64,000 bases of DNA from JAHEAO01 sp041633555 (GTDB lineage Bacteria > Pseudomonadota > Alphaproteobacteria > Rhodobacterales > Rhodobacteraceae). The notes beneath the pieces are model-generated. The model was not told the DNA's origin. It saw nothing but the letters and a program-made list of their open reading frames with translations, and did not search any database. The translations under genes and the position numbers were made by a program. Where the stretch lies: the NCBI GenBank assembly GCA_041633555.1, contig JBFKFZ010000001.1, positions 62,001 to 126,000 of the forward strand, read 5' to 3'. Positions 16,017-25,374 of the stretch are shown piece by piece (the first letter of the stretch is position 1; every line of letters starts with the position of its first letter).

Positions 16017-17174
16017 TCAGCGGCCGCCGATCACGCCGATATAGTCGGATACCCAGCGATAATAAGGCACGCATTCGCCCTGGCTTTGGCATTTGCTGAC
16101 CGGGGTGGTCCAGAACTTGATCTTCTCGAAATCGTCGAGACCGTTCTTGGTGCAGCCATCTGCGGTCTGCATTCCGCGCCCGTCGGTGCAGGCGGCCGGC
16201 ACCGCCGGGTTGGCGCCGAACCAGACCGACAGGTCGGACTGCAGGTTCGAGGCCAGCGAATGTTCCATCCACATGTAGGCGCAGTTGGGATGTGCCGCAT
16301 CGACATGCATCATCGTGGTATCCGCCCAGCCCGTCGCCCCCTCTACCGGGATGACCGAGCCGATCGGCTCGCTTTCGCTCTGAAGGATGTTCACCTGGAA
16401 GGGCCAAGACCCCGAGGCCACGACGCCTTCGTTCTTGAAATCATCCATCTGGATGAAGGCATCGTGCCAGTAGCGGTTGACCAGGGTGCGCTGCGTCCGC
16501 AGTAGATCGAGAGCTGCGGCATATTGATCCGCGTTCAACTCGTAAGGCGAGGTGATGCCAAGCTCGGGCTTGTGATGCATCAGGTAATTGGCGGCGTCCG
16601 CGACGTGGATCGGCCCGTCATAGGCTTGCACCCTCCCCTCGTTCGATTGGCCGTCCGGCAATGTCGTCGGCTCGAACACCACGCTCCACGAAGTCGGCGG
16701 CGCGTCGCCGAAAACCTCGCTATTGTACATCAGTACGTTCGGACCCCACATGTAGGGTGTCCCGTAATGGATGCCGTCGACGGTGTGCCAAGGCGCGTCC
16801 TTCAGCCGGTCATCGACCGTCGGCCAGGACGGGATGAGGTCGACGTTGATCGGCTGAACCCGCTTGCCGGCGATCAGCCGAAGCGAGGCATCGCCGGAAG
16901 CAGTCACCAGATCGAAGCCGCCCTCGTTCATCAAGGCCACCATTTCATCCGACGTGTTGGCGGTCTTGACGTTGACCCTGCAGCCCGAGGCCTCTTCGAA
17001 CTTCGTGACCCAGTCGAAATCGGCCGAGGTTTCGCCGCGCTCGATGTAGCCGGGCCAGGCCACGATATCGACCTGACCTTCGCCGGGGCCGACCTCGGTC
17101 TTCATCTCTGCCAGAACCGGCTGTGCGGCCGCGAGCGCTGCGACGGCGGCGGATATCAGAAAGCGTGCAGTCAT
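16017..17174 (-). CDS. Polyamine-type ABC solute-binding protein
   Basis: A 385-residue periplasmic protein with a signal peptide (first 22 residues, cleaved after VLA). The mature start VDIVAWPGYIERGETSADFD and later DLVTASGDASLRLIAG and YNSEVFGDAPPTSWSVVF fit the PotD/PotF family. Four Cys in the C-terminal part (AACTDGRGMQTADGC, KCQSQGEC) may form disulfides. AAGGGAG precedes the ATG. It is first in the operon, 138 bp after the LysR regulator, with an inverted repeat in that gap. The ligand is inferred, not shown. Confidence 0.9.
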   Translation of the reverse strand: MTARFLISAAVAALAAAQPVLAEMKTEVGPGEGQVDIVAWPGYIERGETSADFDWVTKFEEASGCRVNVKTANTSDEMVALMNEGGFDLVTASGDASLRLIAGKRVQPINVDLIPSWPTVDDRLKDAPWHTVDGIHYGTPYMWGPNVLMYNSEVFGDAPPTSWSVVFEPTTLPDGQSNEGRVQAYDGPIHVADAANYLMHHKPELGITSPYELNADQYAAALDLLRTQRTLVNRYWHDAFIQMDDFKNEGVVASGSWPFQVNILQSESEPIGSVIPVEGATGWADTTMMHVDAAHPNCAYMWMEHSLASNLQSDLSVWFGANPAVPAACTDGRGMQTADGCTKNGLDDFEKIKFWTTPVSKCQSQGECVPYYRWVSDYIGVIGGR

Positions 17175-17293
17175 TTCGAATTCTCCCTTGTTTTTGCAAA
17201 CCGCAAACCCGGCGGGTCCTGTGCCCGCACCTATGCCGGTGTCAAGTCTGCCGCCAATCCTGAAATTCGCAAATACAAAATTCAGAACGGCTT

Positions 17294-17310
17294 TATCGGT
17301 TTTTCCGATA
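17294..17310. promoter_or_regulatory. Inverted repeat, likely LysR operator
   Basis: TATCGG-N5-CCGATA, a perfect palindrome with a TTTTT centre, lies 120 bp before the binding-protein start and next to the lysR stop. LysR proteins bind interrupted palindromes of this size upstream of the genes they control. The T-run is inside the loop, so it is not a terminator. Confidence 0.5.
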
Positions 17311-17312
17311 TC

Positions 17313-18218
17313 TCAGGGATGCATCCGAAACGAGTTCTGCGCCAGCCGAACGAAATCGCGGGCCAGATCCGGCAATGGCGCGCCGCGCCGCCAGGCCATG
17401 CCGACCTGTACGGTCGGCAGATCACCCGAGACATCGCGGATCTCGATCCGGTCGCCCTCGAGCGACCAGGGACGGTAGATCAGATCCGGCAGGATCGCGA
17501 CGCCCATGCCGGTTGCGACAAGGCTGCGTACGGCTTCGACCGACCTTGTGCGGAAGGCGACATGGGGCCGCGCCCCTAACGATGCGAGCAGGCGGGACGT
17601 GCTTTCCTCGATCTCCTCGACCGACAGCATGATCATCGGTTCCTGCGCAACTTCGTCGAGGCCGATTGCCTCCTTGGCGGCCAGCGGATGTCCCAGTGGC
17701 AACCACAGCCTCATGGCAGAAGCGGCAATGCTCTCGACCTGAAAGGCGTTGCGGTTATGCAGGTTCGAGACCATCAGGAAGGCGACATCGATCTCGCCCC
17801 CGACCAGCAGATGTTCCAAATATTCGCCGGTATCCTCGATGGCCGAGACCCGCACGGCTGGAAAGGCACGCCGGAACCGCGATAGCGCCTCGGCAAGGCC
17901 GTAGCCCGCGACCAGCGAGGTCACGCCCAGCCGTATTTCACCCTCGCGCTGATCCGCGCCGACCATGAAGGATCGGCGCGCGTCCGAGACATCGTCGCGG
18001 ATCTTTCGGGCATGCCGCAGGAACTGCTGGCCGGCATTCGTGATCTCGATCCCCCGCGCCCTGCGTTCGCACAGTGCAATGCCGAGATCCGCCTCGAGCG
18101 CCTTGATCGCTTCTGTGACGGACGATTGCGAGATCGAAAGCGACTTCGCAGCACCCGACACGCTGCCCTGTTCTGCCGCCGCGACGAAAAGCTGAAGCTG
18201 TCTGAGGGTGAAGGCCAT
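17313..18218 (-). CDS. LysR family transcriptional regulator
   Basis: A 301-residue regulator. The N-terminal helix-turn-helix spans about residues 4-62 (FTLRQLQLFVAAAEQGSVSG and SISQSSVTEAIKALEADLG); the ligand-binding domain follows from about residue 90. I took the ATG at 18218, where the domain begins; an upstream ATG at 18254 would add 12 residues. It is transcribed towards the polyamine-type transporter and may share its promoter or act at the palindrome downstream of its own stop. The inducer is unknown, possibly the transported amine. Confidence 0.92.
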   Translation of the reverse strand: MAFTLRQLQLFVAAAEQGSVSGAAKSLSISQSSVTEAIKALEADLGIALCERRARGIEITNAGQQFLRHARKIRDDVSDARRSFMVGADQREGEIRLGVTSLVAGYGLAEALSRFRRAFPAVRVSAIEDTGEYLEHLLVGGEIDVAFLMVSNLHNRNAFQVESIAASAMRLWLPLGHPLAAKEAIGLDEVAQEPMIMLSVEEIEESTSRLLASLGARPHVAFRTRSVEAVRSLVATGMGVAILPDLIYRPWSLEGDRIEIRDVSGDLPTVQVGMAWRRGAPLPDLARDFVRLAQNSFRMHP

Positions 18219-18411
18219 GGCCGAAAGAGATCCGCGCGAATACGTCAGTCGCATTAATGCGCCAAACGCGTGCCATTACCAGTCGGCATCTCGGCGGGGA
18301 TGAGCCGAGACGGGTTGCAGGCAATCGCGATGGCAGGGCGGCTCGGACCGCCAACCTTCATGGACGCCTCGACCAACCGCCATTGCCAAAGGCGCTCCCG
18401 GGCCTGCTCGA

Positions 18412-19323
18412 CTAGGCCACGCAACCGGCGACCGCCTTGAGGTGAACCTCGAATTCCGGTGAGGCCATCAGCGCCCGGCACCGCGCGAAACGCCCGTCGG
18501 AATAGGCCCGGAAGTCGTCGGCGGGGTTTTCATTGGCCAGCTGTATCAGCCCCCAAAGGGTCCAGAGCAGGTCGCACATCGCCTTGTAGATCACCATCCT
18601 GCCGTGATCCTGCAGCGAGGGCGGGCCATCGAAATAGGCCAACAACATCTCTTCGTCCTGCGCCGGCTCGAACCCGGCCTCGACCGACAGGTCACCCAAA
18701 TCCCACATCGGGTCATTCATGCCCGAATATTCCCAGTCGACAATCCACATAAGGTCGCCGGTGTCGAGGAAGTTCTCGCAGAGCGGATCACAATGGCACG
18801 GGGCGAGAGGCACCGGGTGTCTGGCGAGCGCGGCACGGACGGTTTCCGCTTCCGCCAGAATCCCGTGGTAGCCGTCGGGCAGCGCCACGTCCTTGCCGGA
18901 AAGAATACTCAGATAGTCGTCGATCATCGCGAAAAGCTCGAACCGAAACGGGAAGACCGCGTCCGAGGAATGCAGCTTGCGAAAGGCCCACGCGGCCCGT
19001 GAAGGGGCGCCCTTGCGGGACCGAAATGACGAAGGCGTCATGGTCACCGCCCCTTCGACATAGCGCGTGACCATCAGTCCGGTCGCGGCATCGGCATGGA
19101 TTAGGGCCGGACTCACCCCCGCCTTCGCGGCAGCTTCGGCAGCAACGGCCTCGTTCTTGCGGTCGATATAGTCGTCGGTGCCCGCGCCGGGCAGTCGCAG
19201 CACGTGATCGCCGGCCCGATAGACCCGGTTGGTCAGCCCGCCCATCCGTTCCAGCGGACCGTCATAGGCCGCCAGGGCGGGGATCGTCGCCAAGGCGCTG
19301 CGGGCGTCGGTGTCGTCGGACAT
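18412..19323 (-). CDS. Choline kinase-like phosphotransferase (APH fold)
   Basis: A 303-residue kinase-fold protein. The catalytic loop is CHCDPLCENFL (HxDxxxxN) and the metal-binding Asp is in MWIVDWEYSGMNDP, followed by WDLGDLSVEAGF, all typical of choline/ethanolamine kinases (LicA-like). The N-lobe has MGGLTNRVYRAGDHVLRLPG. The ATG at 19323 was chosen for MSDD...; longer starts cross the divergent methyltransferase leader. A second kinase of the same superfamily lies at 22480-23358. It could phosphorylate choline or a related amino alcohol; the substrate is inferred from neighbours. Confidence 0.85.
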   Translation of the reverse strand: MSDDTDARSALATIPALAAYDGPLERMGGLTNRVYRAGDHVLRLPGAGTDDYIDRKNEAVAAEAAAKAGVSPALIHADAATGLMVTRYVEGAVTMTPSSFRSRKGAPSRAAWAFRKLHSSDAVFPFRFELFAMIDDYLSILSGKDVALPDGYHGILAEAETVRAALARHPVPLAPCHCDPLCENFLDTGDLMWIVDWEYSGMNDPMWDLGDLSVEAGFEPAQDEEMLLAYFDGPPSLQDHGRMVIYKAMCDLLWTLWGLIQLANENPADDFRAYSDGRFARCRALMASPEFEVHLKAVAGCVA

Positions 19324-19405
19324 GGGATGGCCTTCTCGAAATGGTTTCGTGGTTGTCGATGCCACGCTACTGTGGTGCATCTTTTTGGGCAAACCGAGAT
19401 CCCGC

Positions 19406-20041
19406 ATGACAACCGAACCTGGCCACAAGGGACATCTGGGGGCCGTCTATGAGGCCGCGGAGCCCCTGGACGTGGCGCGTATTTATGATGATTGGGCGAC
19501 CACCTATGACGCCGAGATGGCCGAGGCGGGCTACCGGCATCCGTCGATCTGCCTCGCGCTCCTGGCCCGGCATTTGCCGCGAGGGGCTGCCCCCCTGCTC
19601 GATGCCGGTGCCGGAACCGGACTCGTCGGGGCGTGGCTCGGCATCATCGGCTATCCGCAGGTGGAGGCGCTGGACATCTCGCCGGGGATGCTTGCGGTCG
19701 CCGCGCGGAAAGGCAATTACCAGGCATTTCACAACCTCGCATTGGGCGGCGCGCTCCCCTTCGCAGATGTCGAGTTCGCGGGCATCGTCTCTGCAGGGGT
19801 CTTCACCACCGGTCATGTCGGGGCCGAGGCGCTGGAAGAGCTGATCCGCATCTGCCGTCCCGGAGGTGTGCTGGTCCTGACGGTCAAGACGACGCTTTGG
19901 GATGGCGGATTTGCCAGCCGCGTCGAGGAGCTTGTGGCGGCGGGCAGCATTACCCTCGCCGAACAGACCGACCCCTATCTCTCCATGCCGAACGAGCCCG
20001 GCACGGTTCCGAGCCTCGCCGTCGTGCTGGCTGTGCGCTGA
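19406..20041 (+). CDS. Class I SAM-dependent methyltransferase
   Basis: A 211-residue methyltransferase. Motif I is LLDAGAGTGLVGAWL (about residue 68), the next acidic strand is VEALDISPGML and motif IV-like sequence is GIVSAGVFTTGHVG, with a late RICRPGGVLVLTVKT. The N-terminal DDWATTYDAEMAEAGY resembles WBSCR27-type and small-molecule methyltransferases. The ATG at 19406 has only a weak ribosome site (CCGAGAT). It is divergent from a choline-kinase-like gene and convergent with the demethylating dehydrogenase. Substrate unknown; an N-methylation role would fit the region but is not shown. Confidence 0.85.
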   Translation: MTTEPGHKGHLGAVYEAAEPLDVARIYDDWATTYDAEMAEAGYRHPSICLALLARHLPRGAAPLLDAGAGTGLVGAWLGIIGYPQVEALDISPGMLAVAARKGNYQAFHNLALGGALPFADVEFAGIVSAGVFTTGHVGAEALEELIRICRPGGVLVLTVKTTLWDGGFASRVEELVAAGSITLAEQTDPYLSMPNEPGTVPSLAVVLAVR

Positions 20042-20047
20042 TCAGGA

Positions 20048-22483
20048 TCAGGCTTTGACGCGGGAATTCGCCGGGTCGTAGAAGGGCTTCAGCCCGATCT
20101 CGGCGGGATAGACCTCACTAGCCACGACCAGTTCATACTTACCGGACCTGAAGAAATCGTCGGTCACACCGTCGGGATGTCGCACATAGCCGTATCCGAT
20201 GCTTTTCCCGATCGTGTAGCCGTACCCCCCCGAGGTCAGATACCCAACCGGCTCGCCATTCCGCAAGATGGTCTCGCGCCCGACCAGAACGGCGTCGGAA
20301 TCCGCCAGAGTGAAACCTGCAAAACGCTTGGTCAGCGGTTTCGCCCGCGCCGCCGTCAAGGCATCGCGACCGATGAACGGTTCGTTGCACCCCATCTTGA
20401 TTGCCCAGCCGAGCCCCGCCTCGAACGGCGTGTCGTTCGGCGTGATATCCGACGACCATGCACGATAGCCCTTCTCGAGCCGCAGCGATTCGAGTGCCCG
20501 GTAGCCGACCGGGCGGATGCTTTCGGCGTTGCCTGCCTCCATCAAGGCATCGAAGACCGCCCCGATGCGGTCGAGCGGGACGTGCAGCTCCCACCCCAAC
20601 TCGCCGACATAAGTGATGCGTAGGGCGCGACACTGCGTATCCGCGAGCGTCAAGTCGCGAACATGGCCAAAGGGGAAGCCCGAGTTCGACACATCCGCTG
20701 ACTGGGCCTTCGTGAGTACTTCCCGCGCCTTCGGGCCCATCAGCGAGAGGGTTCCCCATTCCTCGGTCACATCGCTCAGGACCGCGTCGCCCTTCAGATG
20801 TTCGGCGATCCACGCGCGGTCATGAGTGCGAAACCCGGTGCCGGTGACGATGTAGAACCGATCGTCGGCCAGACGCGCTACGGTCAGGTCGGCCTCTATC
20901 CCGCCGCGGCTGTTGAGCAGTTGCGTATAGGTCAAGCGCCCTACCGGCCCGGTCACATCACCCGCGCAGATCCAGTCGAGCGCCGAGGCCGCATCGGTGC
21001 CGGAAAGCTCGAACTTGGCGAAAGAGGACTGATCGAAGATACCAGCGTGCGCGCGGACATGTGCATGTTCCTCGCCGACACTGGCAAACCAGTTCTGCCG
21101 CCCCATCGAATAGCGGTCCTGCGGCTCGACCCCGGCCGGCGCGAACCAGTTGGGCCGCTCCCACCCCAGTTTCGAGCCGAAGACTGCGCCATGGCCCTTC
21201 AGCCGGTCGTAGAGCGGCGAGGTGATGCGGGGGCGGCCCGACAGGTATTCCTCGTGCGGATAACCGATCGTGTAATGTTTGCCATAGGCCTCGCAGGTCC
21301 GGTTGCAGACCCATTGCCGGTCACGGTGCAGGTCCGAGAAGCGGCGGATATCCACGGCCCAAAGGTCCAGCGGCGCTTCGCCCCGCATGGCCCATTCGGC
21401 CAGGGCCCAGCCCGCGCCGCCGCCACTGGCGATGCCGAAGGCGTTGAATCCGGCCCCGATATACATGTTGGCGCATTCCAGCGCCGCACCCAGGATGAAG
21501 TTTCCGTCCGGCGTGAAACTCTCGGACCCGTTGATCATCCGCTTGACCCCGACCGTTTCGAGCGCCGGGACACGGGCGATGGCCTGTTCCATATGCTGCT
21601 CGAAATGGTTGTAGTCGTCGGGAAACAGGCCGAACTGCCAATCGTTCGGCACGTCATCCATGGTCCAGGGCTGCGGGTTCGGCTCGTAGCCGCCCATGAC
21701 CAGCCCGCCGACCTCTTCCTTGAAGTAAGTACGGCGGTCGGGGTCGCGCAGAGTCGGTGCGTCCCGCGCCAGCCCCTTGATTCGCTCGGTGATTATATAT
21801 TGGTGCTTGACCGGCTGCAGCGGCACGTTGATCCCGGCCATGCGGCCGACCTGCCGCGCCCATTGCCCGGCGCTGTTTACGACTGTATCGCAAATAATCC
21901 GGCCCTTGTCCGTCAAGATACCGGTGATCCGGTTCCCCTCCATCTCGAACCCCGTTACCCGGACCCCCTCGACGATCTTCGCGCCGTGCATCCGCGCGCC
22001 CTTGGCCAGGCTCTGCGTGATATCCGAAGGGCTGGCCTGCCCGTCGGTCGGCAGCCAGCTGGCCCCGACCAGATCACCGACATCCATCAGCGGCCACATC
22101 CGCTTCACCTCGGCAGGCGAGATCAGCTGCATTTCCATCCCGAAGCTGCGGGCCGTGGTGGCGAGGCGCTTATACTCTGTCCAGCGGTCTTCATTGGTCG
22201 CCAGCCGCAGGCAGCCGGTCATCTTCCAGCCGGTCTCAAGCCCCGTCTCTGCCGCCAGCCTCTTGTAGAGGTCGATGGAATAGCTGAGCACCTTGGTGAT
22301 CGAGGCCGAAGAGCGCAGTTGCCCGACCAGCCCCGCAGCATGCCAGGTCGAGCCGGAGGTCAGCGTTCCCATTTCGAGCAGGACCACCTCTGCCTTGTGA
22401 TCGCGCGCCAGATGATAGGCTGTCGAGCAGCCGATGATGCCGCCGCCGATGACGACGATCTGGGCATGGGTGGGCAGGTTCAT
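20048..22483 (-). CDS. FAD-dependent dimethylglycine/sarcosine dehydrogenase-type enzyme with GcvT domain
   Basis: An 811-residue two-part enzyme. Residues 1-380 are a DAO-type flavoprotein (VVIGGGIIGCSTAYHLA at the N-terminus for FAD, GSTWHAAGLVGQL after it, where the related enzymes bind FAD through the His). Residues about 430-800 are a folate-binding GcvT-like domain with its beta-barrel end (NDTPFEAGLGWAIKM, FIGRD). Such enzymes oxidatively remove methyl groups from dimethylglycine or sarcosine and pass the C1 unit to tetrahydrofolate. The ATG overlaps the kinase stop by 4 bp. It is the last gene of the betaine-type uptake operon. Confidence 0.9.
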   Translation of the reverse strand: MNLPTHAQIVVIGGGIIGCSTAYHLARDHKAEVVLLEMGTLTSGSTWHAAGLVGQLRSSASITKVLSYSIDLYKRLAAETGLETGWKMTGCLRLATNEDRWTEYKRLATTARSFGMEMQLISPAEVKRMWPLMDVGDLVGASWLPTDGQASPSDITQSLAKGARMHGAKIVEGVRVTGFEMEGNRITGILTDKGRIICDTVVNSAGQWARQVGRMAGINVPLQPVKHQYIITERIKGLARDAPTLRDPDRRTYFKEEVGGLVMGGYEPNPQPWTMDDVPNDWQFGLFPDDYNHFEQHMEQAIARVPALETVGVKRMINGSESFTPDGNFILGAALECANMYIGAGFNAFGIASGGGAGWALAEWAMRGEAPLDLWAVDIRRFSDLHRDRQWVCNRTCEAYGKHYTIGYPHEEYLSGRPRITSPLYDRLKGHGAVFGSKLGWERPNWFAPAGVEPQDRYSMGRQNWFASVGEEHAHVRAHAGIFDQSSFAKFELSGTDAASALDWICAGDVTGPVGRLTYTQLLNSRGGIEADLTVARLADDRFYIVTGTGFRTHDRAWIAEHLKGDAVLSDVTEEWGTLSLMGPKAREVLTKAQSADVSNSGFPFGHVRDLTLADTQCRALRITYVGELGWELHVPLDRIGAVFDALMEAGNAESIRPVGYRALESLRLEKGYRAWSSDITPNDTPFEAGLGWAIKMGCNEPFIGRDALTAARAKPLTKRFAGFTLADSDAVLVGRETILRNGEPVGYLTSGGYGYTIGKSIGYGYVRHPDGVTDDFFRSGKYELVVASEVYPAEIGLKPFYDPANSRVKA

Positions 22484-23358
22484 GAAGCGATCTTTCCATG
22501 TTTGGATTGGTAGCTGTCGATCATCGCGTCGAGTGCTGCCAGGTTCTTGTCGGCATAGGCGTCGAAATCGACACCGGGTGTGTCCAGATGCTGTTCCGAA
22601 ACCATTGCCCACATTGCCTCTCTGATCAGCGCGGCGCACCGCATGGCGTCGAAGCCCTGACGGAACGCGGCATCAGGTGCGTGTCCAAGATAGGTTCCGA
22701 CGAGCTTGTCGGCCTCTTCCGCGGACATCCGGGCGTTTGACGCAGCACTTGCGAGGTCGAACATCGCGGTGCCGAAGCCGGCATATTCATAGTCAATAAG
22801 CCAAAGGCGATCCGGGGTCTCCAGCACGTTTGCAGGCAGCATGTCGTGATGCCCGAAGACGATCCGCATGGGTACCTGCATTGCCTCGAACGATTGGCAC
22901 ATCCCGAGCAGGGCCGGCAGCCGGTCGGCCCATTTCGTGCCCTTCAGGGTACGGGCATAGTCCCGGATGACGTGGAAAGCGTCGAAGATGAAACCGGGGC
23001 CTGAGACATGCAACGGCATCTCGCTGTGAAATCTCCGCATGAACTCGGCCAGCCGCGCCGGATTGGCTCGCATCGCCGCGGCATCCCACGTGCTTGCCTC
23101 AAGAAAGGCCGAAACCATCACCCCGAACGCGGCATATTGCACGGCTGGCCCGAATCCCGCGCGATGGGCAGCGCGCGCCGTCATCACTTCGCGTTCTCTG
23201 AAAACATGGTGAAACGGATAGTCGCGGCCGAGGCGCACGACATGACGACCGGCGGTGTCCGTCACGACCCACGCCTCGTTCGAGAGGCCACCCGCCAGCG
23301 GTTCGGCGGTGATGTCCCCCTGCCAGCAGGGCAATGCTGCAACTTGTTGCGGGATCAT
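22480..23358 (-). CDS. Choline kinase-like phosphotransferase (APH fold), in betaine-transport operon
   Basis: A 292-residue kinase-fold protein with the catalytic loop VFGHHDMLPANVL and metal Asp in LWLIDYEYAGFG; the N-lobe carries LAGGLSNEAWVVTD and HVVRLGRD. It overlaps the permease stop and the dehydrogenase start by 4 bp each, so all three are co-translated. I used the ATG at 23358 for that reason. Its place between a quaternary-amine importer and a demethylating enzyme suggests a substrate with a free hydroxyl, such as choline, but betaine itself cannot be phosphorylated this way. Confidence 0.85.
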   Translation of the reverse strand: MIPQQVAALPCWQGDITAEPLAGGLSNEAWVVTDTAGRHVVRLGRDYPFHHVFREREVMTARAAHRAGFGPAVQYAAFGVMVSAFLEASTWDAAAMRANPARLAEFMRRFHSEMPLHVSGPGFIFDAFHVIRDYARTLKGTKWADRLPALLGMCQSFEAMQVPMRIVFGHHDMLPANVLETPDRLWLIDYEYAGFGTAMFDLASAASNARMSAEEADKLVGTYLGHAPDAAFRQGFDAMRCAALIREAMWAMVSEQHLDTPGVDFDAYADKNLAALDAMIDSYQSKHGKIAS

Positions 23359-25370
23359 CGAGAGCCTCCGTCCAGTCCCAATCTGATCCTCGCATTGGCC
23401 GCCCCGGCCCCGATGAGCCTGTCGGCGATGATGGCGATGAAAGCGACGCAAAGACCCGCGACCAGCCCGCGGCCGGGATCCGCCTTGGTTAGCGCGATAT
23501 AGACCTCCTGCCCCAGATCGCGGGTGCCGACGAGGGCAGTGATGACCAGCATCGACAGGGCGAACATGATCGTCTGATTCAGGCCCAGAAGCATTTCGGG
23601 CATGGCTAGCTTCAACTTGATCCGCGTGAGGATCTGCCAGTTGGTGCAGCCCATCGATTGCCCCGCCTCGATGAGCTTCGGATCCACCCCGCGCAACCCC
23701 AGAGCCGTATACCGGATCGCCGGCACGACCGCAAAGGCGACAATCGCGATCATCGCGGTGAAGTCACCGACCCGAAACAGCATGACCGCCGGCATCAGGT
23801 AAACAAACGACGGCAGCGTCTGCAGCGTGTCGATCACCACCTGAACCCAACGCCAGAGCGCGGCCCGTTCCGCCGCGATGATCCCGATCGGCATGCCGAT
23901 CAGAACCGCGATCACGGTGGAAATGCCGCAAAGATAGACCGTGATCATCGCCTTCTCCCAAAGGCCGACGGCTGCTATGGAGAAGGCGAGCGCGCCGACC
24001 AGAGATGCAAGGCGTAGCCCCCCCAGCCGCCAGCCAGCCAAGGTGACGAGGCCGACGATTCCGACCCAAGGCAGGTCGAGCAGAAACCGCTTGAAGGGGA
24101 TCAACAGGTTCAGGAGCAGCGTGTTCTTGAGGCCTTCCAGCATGTCGAAATAGTTCACGTTGATCCACTGCACGATGCGCGACCAGAATGCTCCCGTGCT
24201 CAATTCCATGGCAGCCGGATAGGTCTGGACCGCCGGGACCAGAATCCCTGCCAATCCGGCGAAGACAACCATCGCCATGCCAGCGCCCAGATAGGGGTGC
24301 CGGGCGATCCAGTTGCCTGTCGGCGGATCGGCGTCGGCGGATCGGCGGGCAAAGGCCTGGCTCAGCCGGTCGAGGACGATGGCAATGGCGACGATGGCCA
24401 GCCCGGCCTCCAGCCCGGCGCCGAAATCGAGCCGACGCAGCGCCGCCAGAACGTCGAACCCCAGCCCGCCGGCACCGATCATCGCCGCGATGATGACCAT
24501 GTTGAGCGACAGCATGATCACCTGGTTGACCCCGACCAGCAGCGCGTCCTGCGCAGACGGCACCAGCACCCGCCAGGTCAGCTGCCTTGGCGTGCAACCG
24601 ATCATCTGGCCAAGTTCGCGCATTTCCGTCGGAACCCGGCGCAGCGACAACAGCGTGATGCGGATCATCGGCGGCATGGCGAAGATCAGCGTCGCAAGCA
24701 CCGCCGCGGTCGGCCCAAACCCGAAAAGGAACAGGATCGGCACGAGGTAGGCGAAAACCGGGATCGTCTGCATCAGATCAAGTATCGGGCTGATGGCCCG
24801 CTCGAACCAGAGGCTGCGATAGGCAATCACGCCCAGGATCAGACCGCCGCCGACACCCAAGGGCACGGCCACGAGTATCGAGGCCAGCGTCACCATCGCG
24901 CTGCCCCAGAGGCCGAAGATCACCACGAACAGAAGACAGGCTGCAGTCAGTCCGGCCAGCCGCCAGCCGCCAGCGCGGTAGCCAAGAAGGCTGACCACCC
25001 CGATAAGCGCAACCCAGGACAGCGACGGAGTCAGTTGCACCGCCGTCGATCCGCGTCCCGACAGGAACCCGGTCGATAGAAGGCTGAGGACGACGCGATA
25101 GGGGACGTCGATCATGGCCGAGATGAAACGCGTCAATTCCGAAAAGGTGAACAGGCCGAACGTCGCTTCATTCAGCAGCCACTTGGTAAATGACCCGATC
25201 CAGCGGGCCACGGGAACCGTCAGTGACGCCGGGTATTCGAACGCCCAGGGTGCCACTGACCGCCCGATCTGCCACAATGCCATGAAAGCCAGTAGCGCGA
25301 GGATCCAGACCGCAAGCGGTTGCCGTAGGGTGCGGATGCGTGGCGGCTCGCCCTGGGTCAACGCGCTCAA
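23355..25370 (-). CDS. Fused double permease of a glycine betaine/proline-type ABC transporter
   Basis: A 671-residue membrane protein made of two ProW-like halves. The first permease domain spans about residues 150-350, with EAA-like ELGQMIGCTPRQLTWRVLVP; the second spans about 455-660, with EAGQSMGCTNWQILTRIKL. Each is followed by a NMVIIAAMIGAGGLG or SMLVITALVGTRDLG helix, as in ProW. Single ProW proteins are near 280-350 residues, so this is an intramolecular dimer; similar fusions occur in Rhodobacterales. It lies 4 bp after the ATPase stop. Confidence 0.93.
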   Translation of the reverse strand: MSALTQGEPPRIRTLRQPLAVWILALLAFMALWQIGRSVAPWAFEYPASLTVPVARWIGSFTKWLLNEATFGLFTFSELTRFISAMIDVPYRVVLSLLSTGFLSGRGSTAVQLTPSLSWVALIGVVSLLGYRAGGWRLAGLTAACLLFVVIFGLWGSAMVTLASILVAVPLGVGGGLILGVIAYRSLWFERAISPILDLMQTIPVFAYLVPILFLFGFGPTAAVLATLIFAMPPMIRITLLSLRRVPTEMRELGQMIGCTPRQLTWRVLVPSAQDALLVGVNQVIMLSLNMVIIAAMIGAGGLGFDVLAALRRLDFGAGLEAGLAIVAIAIVLDRLSQAFARRSADADPPTGNWIARHPYLGAGMAMVVFAGLAGILVPAVQTYPAAMELSTGAFWSRIVQWINVNYFDMLEGLKNTLLLNLLIPFKRFLLDLPWVGIVGLVTLAGWRLGGLRLASLVGALAFSIAAVGLWEKAMITVYLCGISTVIAVLIGMPIGIIAAERAALWRWVQVVIDTLQTLPSFVYLMPAVMLFRVGDFTAMIAIVAFAVVPAIRYTALGLRGVDPKLIEAGQSMGCTNWQILTRIKLKLAMPEMLLGLNQTIMFALSMLVITALVGTRDLGQEVYIALTKADPGRGLVAGLCVAFIAIIADRLIGAGAANARIRLGLDGGSR

Positions 25371-25374
25371 TGGG

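Noticed and set aside
17294..17310. Palindrome as a terminator of lysR
   Set aside because: The T-run is in the loop and not after the stem, and the stem lies before the transporter operon.
20798..22513. A 571-codon plus-strand open frame opposite the dimethylglycine-type dehydrogenase
   Set aside because: Mirror frame of a strongly recognised enzyme, with no ribosome site or family signal.
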